NCBI RefSeq assembly: GCF_003205575.1
Contig: NZ_PYBW01000108.1
Span: forward strand, 32,885 to 96,884
Reading direction: 5' to 3'
DNA from: Streptomyces tateyamensis
GTDB lineage: Bacteria > Actinomycetota > Actinomycetes > Streptomycetales > Streptomycetaceae
Length of the DNA stretch: 64,000 nucleotides
Made by a program: the position numbers and the translations under genes
Part shown: one piece after another, positions 34,935-41,805 of the stretch
How the letters are laid out: each line of letters starts with the position of its first letter
Numbering within the stretch: the first letter of the stretch is position 1
The notes under the pieces: generated by a model
What the model saw: only the letters and a program-made list of their open reading frames with translations
Told to the model about the DNA's origin: nothing
The model's database searches: none

Positions 34935-36035
34935 TCAGTCCTGGGCGTCGCGCGGCTCGGGCAGCGCGTCCGCCGCGGCCTTGCGGGCGGCGGGGGTGAT
35001 GCCGTCCTCGGGGTAGTGGCAGGCCGTCAGGTGGCCCGGGGCGCTGCTGCTGAGCTGGATCAGCGGCGGCTCCTCGGTGGCGCACTTCTCGGTGGCCTTC
35101 CAGCAGCGGGTGCGGAACCGGCAGCCGGAGGGCGGGTTGAGCGGCGACGGGACGTCACCGGTGAGCCGGATCCGCTCCTGCGAGGCGTTGTCCGGGTCGG
35201 CGTCCGGCGCGGCCGAGAGCAGTGCGTGGGTGTACGGGTGGCGCGGGCGGTTGTAGAGCGAGTCGCGGTCGGCGATCTCGACGATCTTGCCCAGGTACAT
35301 CACCGCGACGCGCTGCGAGAAGTGCCGCACGATCGACAGGTCGTGCGCGATGAAGACGAAGGCGATGCCCATCTCCCGCTGCAGCTCCTGCAGCAGGTTG
35401 ACCACCTGGGCCTGGATCGACACGTCGAGCGCGGAGACCGGCTCGTCGGCCACGATCAGCTTCGGGTTGAGCGAGAGCGCGCGGGCGACACCGATGCGCT
35501 GCCGCTGACCGCCGGAGAACTCGTGCGGGAAGCGGTTGAAGTGCTCCGGGTTGAGGCCGACGATCTCCAGGAGCTCCTTGGCCCGGGCGTCGCGGCCGCC
35601 GGGCGGGTTGATCCCGTTGATCTCCATCGGGTTGGTGATGATGGTGCCGACGGTGTGCCGCGGGTTCAGCGAGGAGTACGGGTCCTGGAAGATCATCTGG
35701 ATCTCGGACCGGATCGGCGCCAGTTCCTTGCGGCCGGCGTGCGAGATGTCCAGGCCGTTGTACCTGATCGAGCCTGCGGTGGGCTCGTACAGCCGGGTGA
35801 CCAGGCGACCGGTGGTCGACTTGCCGCAGCCCGACTCGCCCACCAGGCCCAGGCTCTCGCCCGCGGACACGGTGAAGCTGACGTTGTCCACCGCCTGGAC
35901 CGCGCCGACCTGGCGCTTGAACGGGAAGCCGCCCATCACCGGGAAGTGCTTGGTGAGGCCGTCGACCTCCAGCAGGACCTGGCCCGGGGTGGTGGCGGGG
36001 CCCTGCGACTTGCTCAGCGTCTGCTCTGCGCTCAT
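34935..36035 (-). CDS. bldKE: Oligopeptide ABC transporter ATP-binding protein, BldKE-like
   Basis: A 366-residue OppF-type ATPase, last gene of the leftward operon. Walker A GESGCGKST, Q-loop FQDPYSSLNPR, signature FSGGQRQR, Walker B LIVADEPVSALDV, switch IAHDLSIVRH, then GCRFRTRCWKATEKC and ACHY. It starts with an ATG 28 bp after bldKD. The operon order permease-SBP-permease-ATPase-ATPase is that of bldKABCDE, the importer of an extracellular signalling peptide needed for aerial growth in S. coelicolor. The symbol rests on order and neighbourhood, not on an alignment. Confidence 0.8.
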   Translation of the reverse strand: MSAEQTLSKSQGPATTPGQVLLEVDGLTKHFPVMGGFPFKRQVGAVQAVDNVSFTVSAGESLGLVGESGCGKSTTGRLVTRLYEPTAGSIRYNGLDISHAGRKELAPIRSEIQMIFQDPYSSLNPRHTVGTIITNPMEINGINPPGGRDARAKELLEIVGLNPEHFNRFPHEFSGGQRQRIGVARALSLNPKLIVADEPVSALDVSIQAQVVNLLQELQREMGIAFVFIAHDLSIVRHFSQRVAVMYLGKIVEIADRDSLYNRPRHPYTHALLSAAPDADPDNASQERIRLTGDVPSPLNPPSGCRFRTRCWKATEKCATEEPPLIQLSSSAPGHLTACHYPEDGITPAARKAAADALPEPRDAQD

Positions 36036-36063
36036 GGGATTTCCTTGGCTCCTTAACCGAGGC

Positions 36064-37134
36064 TCAGCTGCTCAGCCGGGGCAGGATCTGCTCGGTGAGG
36101 ATGGACTGCTTCTGCGCGGGGGTGAGGTGACAGGCCGACAGGTGGCCGTTGGCCATCGCCAGCGGCGGGCGCTCGGTGGTGCAGCGGTCGCCGGTCACCA
36201 GCTCCTTGTACGCGCAGCGGGGGTTGAACGCGCAGCCGGCCGGCGGGTTCAGCAGGGACGGCGGGGTGCCCGGGATGGGCTCCAGCGGCACGTCCACCGA
36301 GGCGTTGATCCGCGGGATCGAGCTGAGCAGGCCCCAGCCGTACGGGTGCTGGGAGCGCTTCAGCACCTCGCGCATGGTGCCGCGCTCGACCGCCCGGCCG
36401 GCGTACATCACCAGCACGTCGTCGGCGATCTCGCGGATCACCCCGAGGTCGTGGGTGATGAAGATGATCGAGGTGCCGGACTCCTGCTGGAGGTCCTTGA
36501 GCAGGTCGACGATCTGCGCCTGCACCGTCACGTCCAGCGCGGTGGTCGGCTCGTCGGCGATCAGCAGGTCGGGGTCGCAGACCAGGGCCATGGCGATCAT
36601 GGCGCGCTGGCGCATACCGCCGGAGAACTGGTGCGGGAAGTCGTCGACCCGGGTCTGCGGCTGCGGGATGCCCACCCGGCGCAGCATCTCGATCGCCCGG
36701 GCGCGGGCCTCGCGCTTGCTGGCGCCGGTGTGCTTCATGAACGGCTCGGCGATCTGTCGGCCGATCGTGTAGTACGGCGACAGCGCGGCCAGCGCGTCCT
36801 GGAAGATCATCGCCATCTTGTTGCCGCGCAGCTTCTCCATGTCCTTCTGGGAAGCCGCGAGCAGGTCCTGGCCGTCCAGGTTGATGGAGCCCTCGATGGT
36901 GGTGTTGCGCGGGTTGTGCAGCCCCATCACCGCGAGGTTGGACACCGACTTGCCGGAGCCCGACTCGCCGACGATCCCGAGGGTCTTGCCCTTCTCGAGG
37001 TCGAAGGTGAGGTTGTTGACGGCCTTGACGATGCCGTCCTCGGTGCGGAAGCGGACCTGCAGGTCGCGGACCGAGAGGAAGGCGGCGCCGGCCTGGGGTG
37101 CGGTCGCGGACTCGGACTGGGTCAGGGTGCTCAC
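36064..37134 (-). CDS. bldKD: Oligopeptide ABC transporter ATP-binding protein, BldKD-like
   Basis: A 356-residue OppD-type ATPase: Walker A GESGSGKS, Q-loop FQDALAALSPYY, signature FSGGMRQR, Walker B LLIADEPTTALDV, switch ITHDLGVIRE. The C-terminal cysteine region is spread as GCAFNPRCAYKELVTGDRC and SACHL, slightly longer than in the rightward paralogue. The Q-loop has AALSPYY where most members have SSLNP. The GTG start at 37134 has GAGGAG 9-14 nt upstream. It sits 55 bp after bldKC. Confidence 0.8.
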   Translation of the reverse strand: MSTLTQSESATAPQAGAAFLSVRDLQVRFRTEDGIVKAVNNLTFDLEKGKTLGIVGESGSGKSVSNLAVMGLHNPRNTTIEGSINLDGQDLLAASQKDMEKLRGNKMAMIFQDALAALSPYYTIGRQIAEPFMKHTGASKREARARAIEMLRRVGIPQPQTRVDDFPHQFSGGMRQRAMIAMALVCDPDLLIADEPTTALDVTVQAQIVDLLKDLQQESGTSIIFITHDLGVIREIADDVLVMYAGRAVERGTMREVLKRSQHPYGWGLLSSIPRINASVDVPLEPIPGTPPSLLNPPAGCAFNPRCAYKELVTGDRCTTERPPLAMANGHLSACHLTPAQKQSILTEQILPRLSS

Positions 37135-37189
37135 GGTCGGATCTCCTCGGGAGCGGGGCGGAGCGGGGCGGTCACGGATGCGAAGGTGC

Positions 37190-38170
37190 TCATCCCAGCC
37201 GGACCCGGGGGTCGAGGAGGGCGTAGGCGGCGTCGACGATGATGTTGAAGAGCAGGATCGCGGCGGAGCTGAAGAGCAGCACGCCCAGCTCCAGGTAGAG
37301 GTCGGCCTGGTTGACCGACTTGACGGCCAGGAAGCCGAGGCCGTGGATGGAGAAGGTCACCTCGGTGATGATCGCGCCGGAGAAGACGGCGCCCAGGTCG
37401 ATACCGAAGATGGTGATGATCGGGGCCATCGCGCCGCGCAGCGCGTAGCGCCACCAGACGTAGCGGTTCGACATGCCCTTGGCCCGGGCCGCCCGGATGT
37501 GGTCCTCGGAGAGCTGCTCCAGCATCAGCGAGCGGACCTGGCGGGTGTAGTTGGACCAGAAGATGACCGACATGACCAGCCACGGGAGGATCATGCCCAT
37601 GAAGCAGCCCCAGGGGTCCTGGGTGATCGGCACGTACTCGGGGCGGTCCAGCCACTTGAGGTTGTAGACGAAGAGCGCCATGGCCAGCGGGCCGATGAAG
37701 AAGATCTGCGTCGACTGGCCGACCAGCGAGATGGAACTGGAGACCCGGTCGAGGAGCGAGCCCTGCTTCCACGCCGAGATCATGCCCAGGCCCACGCCGA
37801 TGCTCAGGAAGCAGATCGCGCCACCGACGGCCAGCACGAAGGTGGCGGGGTAGTTGGCCGCGATGCGGTCCCACACGAACGCCTGGCCGGCGTAGGAGTA
37901 GCCCAGGCACGGGGCGGCGCAGTGGCCGACGGTGCCCATGTCCTGACCGACGAACAGGCCCGTGATGTAGTCCCAGAACTGCTGGCCGAGGGACCGGTCC
38001 AGGTGCATGTTGTGCGTGATCTGGGCCAGCAGCTGCGGGGTGCAGCCCTTGGGGCAGTTCATTTGTGCCGGGTTGTTTCCGCTGCTGTGGAACGCGAAGA
38101 AGGTCAGCGCAACCAGCAGGAAGATGATGACGAACGCGCCGAGCGCCCGGCGGATGAGAAATCGGAGCAT
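37190..38170 (-). CDS. bldKC: Oligopeptide ABC transporter permease, BldKC-like
   Basis: A 326-residue OppB-type permease with the start MLRFLIRRALGAFVIIFLLVALTFF. Between the first and second helices is an extended outer loop that carries cysteines (NCPKGCTPQ, HCAAPCLGYSY), absent from the rightward operon's permease and possibly disulfide-bonded. The EAA loop reads EDHIRAARAKGMSNRYVWWRYALRG. The ATG at 38170 directly precedes the basic-hydrophobic start; longer in-frame versions are excluded because they would run into the hairpin upstream. Confidence 0.8.
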   Translation of the reverse strand: MLRFLIRRALGAFVIIFLLVALTFFAFHSSGNNPAQMNCPKGCTPQLLAQITHNMHLDRSLGQQFWDYITGLFVGQDMGTVGHCAAPCLGYSYAGQAFVWDRIAANYPATFVLAVGGAICFLSIGVGLGMISAWKQGSLLDRVSSSISLVGQSTQIFFIGPLAMALFVYNLKWLDRPEYVPITQDPWGCFMGMILPWLVMSVIFWSNYTRQVRSLMLEQLSEDHIRAARAKGMSNRYVWWRYALRGAMAPIITIFGIDLGAVFSGAIITEVTFSIHGLGFLAVKSVNQADLYLELGVLLFSSAAILLFNIIVDAAYALLDPRVRLG

Positions 38171-38257
38171 GGGATGGGCTCTTCCGAGTGAGGGCGCCAG
38201 CGGCGGCCACGTCGTGGAGAGTGCGACCCCTTGGATTGCAAGGGGGTCGGCACGTGG

Positions 38258-38301
38258 CCCGGGCAGGGCCACCCAGCAGCTGCTGGGTGGCCCCGCCCGG
38301 G
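38258..38301 (-). terminator. Intra-operon hairpin between bldKB and bldKC
   Basis: A 21-bp stem (38258-38278 with 38281-38301) with one mismatch and a 2-nt centre, 34 bp past the bldKB stop. A second small stem (38225-38232 with 38240-38248, one bulge) follows it in the direction of transcription. Together they could terminate part of the message or stabilise the bldKA-bldKB part. Confidence 0.75.
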
Positions 38302-38335
38302 GGAGTCGGCCGGAGGCCGACTCCGGTTCCGGTGC

Positions 38336-40105
38336 TTACTTGATGTAGACGCTCGACACGTCGATGCTGCCGAGGACCTGGTTGTAGGCCACACCGCCGA
38401 GGCCGGCGCCGTAGACCTGGAAGAACTTGTCGTACGTGGCCGGGATCTTCGGCACGTCGGTCGCCAGGATCTTGTCGGCGAGCTTCATCCACTCGTCAGC
38501 GGCCTGGGCCTGGTCCTGGATCTTGGCGATCCGGTCCATCTCGGCGTCCATGGCCGGGTTCTTGTAGTGCGAGTAGTTGGTGCCACCGTTGACGACCTGG
38601 TTGGAGCCCAGGGTCGGCGGGAGGACCGAGTCGCCGGACGGCCAGTCAGCGCCCCAGCCGGTGCGGTACAGGTCGAAGCCGTTGTCGACCTTGCCGATCT
38701 GGGTGTAGTAGGAGGTCGGGTCGATCTCCTTGCGGCTGGCCTGGAAACCGGCCTGGTTCAGCGCGTCCACGACGGTGGCCGAGACCTTCTGCCAGCGCGG
38801 GGTGTTGGCGTAGGCCAGGACGATCGGGTAGTTCAGCTTGTTCGCGTCCGTCAGGATCTTCTTGGCCGCGGTCGGGTCACCGTTCGGGTTGGCCTTGAGG
38901 CCCAGCGGGTCGCTGTCCTTCCAGCCCGCGATGGTCGGGCTGACCAGGTTGCCCGCGATGTCGCCGGTGGTGGCGCCACCCAGCTGCTTCTGCACGGCGG
39001 CGGCCGGGAAGGCCTTGGCCAGCGCCTTGCGGACGTTGAGGTCCGTCACGCGGGTGTTGTTGATGTCGAAGGTGTCGACGAACGGCTGGAACTGGCTGAT
39101 GGTCCGCGAGGCCATCGACGGGTCGTCCTGGATCGTCTTGATCAGGGACGCGTCCGCGTTGGTCACCAGGGTGAGCGCGTTCTTGTCGTCACCCGCGCCA
39201 CCGACCAGGCGCTGGGTCAGCTGCGGGTTCTGGACACCCAGCTCGAAGTCCCACTCGTCCACGTACTGGTGGCGGATCGCGTCGCTCTTCGGGTCCCAGT
39301 TCTCGTTCTTGACGAGGACGAGGGACTTGTCCGGCTCGTACGACTTGATCTTGTAGGGGCCGATCGAGACCGGGTGGTTGTTGTACTTGTCCTTGTCGTC
39401 CTTCGACTTCTCGATCGCGGTGATGTCGGGCATCGCCGCGGCGTACGGGGCGTCCGTGTGGACGTCCTTGAAGTGGAAGACGATGGTCTTGTCGTCCGGG
39501 GTGCCGATGACGTCGTCACCGAGGTCGCCGGCGTCCGGGCCCTTGTAGACCTTGCGGTAGTCGTCGCCCGACAGCCAGATCGGGAAGTAGGTGGCGCCCT
39601 GGGTCTGGTAGTCGGCGTAGAGGCGCTCGACCGCGTACTTGACGTCCTTCGAGGTGATCGGCGTGCCGTCCTCGAACTTCAGGCCGTCCTTGAGGGTCCA
39701 GGTCCAGGTCTTGCCGCCATCGGTGGTGTTACCGGTGTCGGTCGCCAGGTCGCCGACCAGGATGGTCTTGCCGCTGACCGGGTCGGTCTTGTAGTTCGTC
39801 AGCTGGCGGCTGTAGAGCATGCCGACGGCCTGGTACTGGTTGACGTACTGCTGGCTCGGGTCCAGGTAGTCGAAGCCGCTGGCCTCGATGTCGTGGGCGA
39901 CACCGCCGGACTTGGCACCCGGAACGTCCTTGGCCGGCCCGGTCGAGTCGGCCTTGGTGCCGATGCCGAAGTTGGCGACCGCCGAGGAGGCGCCACTCTT
40001 CTTGCTGTTGTCGGTCGAGGCCTTGCCGCCCCCACCGCAAGCGGTCAGCGAGAGGGCGCTGACCGCCACGAGCGCCGGCACGAGTGCTGCCTTGCGAAGT
40101 CTCAT
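38336..40105 (-). CDS. bldKB: Oligopeptide-binding lipoprotein, BldKB-like
   Basis: A 589-residue family-5 binding lipoprotein; signal MRLRKAALVPALVAVSALSL with lipobox LTAC (Cys23), followed by a Gly/Ser/Asp/Lys linker. The core has DYLDPSQQYVNQYQAVGMLY, WTLKDGLKFEDGTPITSKDV, ISIGPYKI-like HPVSIGPYKIKSYEP and a late DLYRTGWGADWPSGDS. Size (about 600 in S. coelicolor, from memory) and position as second gene of the operon fit BldKB, which captures the extracellular developmental peptide. It is flanked by hairpins in both spacers. Confidence 0.8.
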   Translation of the reverse strand: MRLRKAALVPALVAVSALSLTACGGGGKASTDNSKKSGASSAVANFGIGTKADSTGPAKDVPGAKSGGVAHDIEASGFDYLDPSQQYVNQYQAVGMLYSRQLTNYKTDPVSGKTILVGDLATDTGNTTDGGKTWTWTLKDGLKFEDGTPITSKDVKYAVERLYADYQTQGATYFPIWLSGDDYRKVYKGPDAGDLGDDVIGTPDDKTIVFHFKDVHTDAPYAAAMPDITAIEKSKDDKDKYNNHPVSIGPYKIKSYEPDKSLVLVKNENWDPKSDAIRHQYVDEWDFELGVQNPQLTQRLVGGAGDDKNALTLVTNADASLIKTIQDDPSMASRTISQFQPFVDTFDINNTRVTDLNVRKALAKAFPAAAVQKQLGGATTGDIAGNLVSPTIAGWKDSDPLGLKANPNGDPTAAKKILTDANKLNYPIVLAYANTPRWQKVSATVVDALNQAGFQASRKEIDPTSYYTQIGKVDNGFDLYRTGWGADWPSGDSVLPPTLGSNQVVNGGTNYSHYKNPAMDAEMDRIAKIQDQAQAADEWMKLADKILATDVPKIPATYDKFFQVYGAGLGGVAYNQVLGSIDVSSVYIK

Positions 40106-40227
40106 TGGTTCCTACCTGTCACTGGTCATGTTCTGTCTGGCCAGCTGCGGACCGGCGGGGCTGCACTGCCCCGGGGTGGCCGGTGCTGGGGGGAGCTGTA
40201 CTACGGGTGGAACAGCAGGTGGGGCGA

Positions 40228-41253
40228 CTAGCGGATGGTCTTCGGGTCCAGTGCGTCACGCACCGAGTCGCCGAACAGGTTGAACGCGATAGCGAAGATC
40301 ATCAGCGAGATACCGGGGACCATCAGGTAGGTCAGGTCGTCCCGGTAGTAGGAGGACGCGTCCAGGAACATCAGGCCCCAGTCCGGCGTGGGCGAGACCA
40401 TGCCGACGCCGAGGAAGGACAGGCCTGCCTCCGCGGTGACCATGGCCGGCAGCATCAGGGTGACCTGGACCAGGATCGTGGTCGCGAGGTTGGGCATCAG
40501 CTCCTTGAAGATGATGCGCCAGGAGGAGGCACCGGAGATCTTGGCGGCCTCGACGTACTCACGCTCGCGCAGGCTCAGCGACAGGCCGCGCAGCAGGCGC
40601 GCGGTGCCCATCCAGCCGAGGAAGGTCTGCACCAGCACGATGGCGATGACCCGCATGTAGACCGGGGTCTCACGGTCGATCGGGACGAACCAGATCAGCA
40701 CGATCGGGGTGAACGCGATGAAGAAGAGCTGGGTCGGCAGACCGAGCAGCAGGTCGGAGAAGCGACCCACCAGGTAGTCGAACCGGCCGCCGAGGTAGCC
40801 CTGGGCGACACCGATCACGATCCCGAAGATGCTCGAGAAGATGGTGATCAGCAGGCCGATGCCGAGCGAGGTGCGGATGCCGTAGATCAGCTGGGCGAAG
40901 ACGTCGAACCCGTTGGAGGGGGTGAGCCCCAGCCAGTGGGCCGCGCTCATGCCGCCGTTGGGGCCGATCGGCAGGCCGCTGTCGTCCAGCAGGCTCAGGT
41001 CGCGGGTGCCGTACGGGATGTACGGGGACTGGCCCTGGAGGCCCGTGATCACCGGCGCGAGGATGGCGACCAGGATGTAGAGGAGCACGATGCCCGCGCA
41101 GAACACGCCGGCGCGATTGCGCTTGAAGCGGCTCCAGGCGATCTGGCCCGGGGTGCGCCCGAGGAGAGCGGCGGGCTTGTCAGCCCCGTCTCCCGTCGCG
41201 GACGCAACGACGACCTGTTCGGTCGTGGTCGTGTCCTCAGTTGGCGTCGTCAT
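40228..41253 (-). CDS. bldKA: Oligopeptide ABC transporter permease, BldKA-like
   Basis: A 341-residue OppC-type permease and first gene of the leftward operon. A Thr/Glu-rich head (MTTPTEDTTTTEQV) precedes the first helix RFKRNRAGVFCAGIVLLYIL. The periplasmic loop has SNGFDVFAQLIYGIRTSLGIG, the EAA loop EREYVEAAKISGASSWRIIFKELMPN, and the end is FGDSVRDALDPKTIR. The ATG at 41253 is taken; upstream in-frame codons use A+T-rich codons foreign to this genome and are probably leader. The bldKA-bldKB spacer holds a CGGGGC/GCCCCG stem at 40156-40173. Confidence 0.8.
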   Translation of the reverse strand: MTTPTEDTTTTEQVVVASATGDGADKPAALLGRTPGQIAWSRFKRNRAGVFCAGIVLLYILVAILAPVITGLQGQSPYIPYGTRDLSLLDDSGLPIGPNGGMSAAHWLGLTPSNGFDVFAQLIYGIRTSLGIGLLITIFSSIFGIVIGVAQGYLGGRFDYLVGRFSDLLLGLPTQLFFIAFTPIVLIWFVPIDRETPVYMRVIAIVLVQTFLGWMGTARLLRGLSLSLREREYVEAAKISGASSWRIIFKELMPNLATTILVQVTLMLPAMVTAEAGLSFLGVGMVSPTPDWGLMFLDASSYYRDDLTYLMVPGISLMIFAIAFNLFGDSVRDALDPKTIR

Positions 41254-41396
41254 GGTGCGAAAGCTCCCGCCGGTGGTCTGTGCAGCAGCAACGTGGAAGA
41301 AGTTGGTCGAACGGACTCTCGCAACTCGTTTATCGAACGTCAAGAGTTTCTCTGTGGCTGGACTGTGGGTTTTGGCATCGTTCTGGAATGTCCACC

Positions 41397-41426
41397 AGGT
41401 TGTAGCTTCCAACCTCTTGACAACCT
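41397..41426. promoter_or_regulatory. Candidate bldK operator: AGGTTG / CAACCT / CAACCT
   Basis: AGGTTG (41397-41402) and CAACCT (41410-41415) form a dyad with 7-bp spacer; a second CAACCT (41421-41426) follows 5 bp later. It lies 144-173 bp before the bldKA start. Confidence 0.4.
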
Positions 41427-41601
41427 CATGGCGAGACTGGGTAAAACGGACATAATGGGGCGTATCGCGTTCATAAGTTCGTAACGAGCGCTTGGCGACA
41501 CCGATATGTGAACGCGATGATCCTGCGACAGCGTTATCAACACGCGTAGACTGCCCTGTCCGTTTTGCACCATGCTGACCGGATTACCTGTCGGTTTTTT
41601 G

Positions 41602-41618
41602 CGTCCGGATACCGGACG
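41602..41618. promoter_or_regulatory. 17-bp palindrome CGTCCGG-ATA-CCGGACG
   Basis: Perfect 7-bp arms around ATA. A T-run precedes it on the plus strand and would read as A-run after it on the minus strand, so it is not a terminator in either direction; an operator is more likely. Confidence 0.4.
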
Positions 41619-41751
41619 GATTTGGCGGGATGCCGCCGGTGGCGACTATTCGTCAGCCATTAACCGGGCCCTCGCAAATCCGTCGGGAGACTTGCTGCCC
41701 ACGCTCGGTGACAGTTACACGCCACTGGCGGGATGTCGCCGGGAAAAGCCG

Positions 41752-41783
41752 GGAGTCCCGGAACTCACGTGTTCCGGGACTCC
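41752..41783 (-). terminator. Terminator after the YoaR/VanW-like gene
   Basis: A perfect 13-bp stem (GGAGTCCCGGAAC and its complement) with a 6-nt loop, 22 bp past the leftward gene's stop. Read on the minus strand it is followed by GGCTTTTCCC. Confidence 0.8.
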
Positions 41784-41805
41784 TGGCCGAGCTAAATTGA
41801 CATGC

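Larger units (their letters stand above)
41254..41805. other. 552-bp upstream region of the bldK-type operon
   Basis: Clearly lower GC than its surroundings, with no supported gene; short frames on both strands lack ribosome binding sites and normal codon use. It contains the 41397-41426 hexamer repeats, the 41602-41618 palindrome and the terminator at 41752-41783. On the minus strand CTTGACG near 41340 could be a -35 element. The long A+T-rich region suggests several promoters. Confidence 0.6.
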
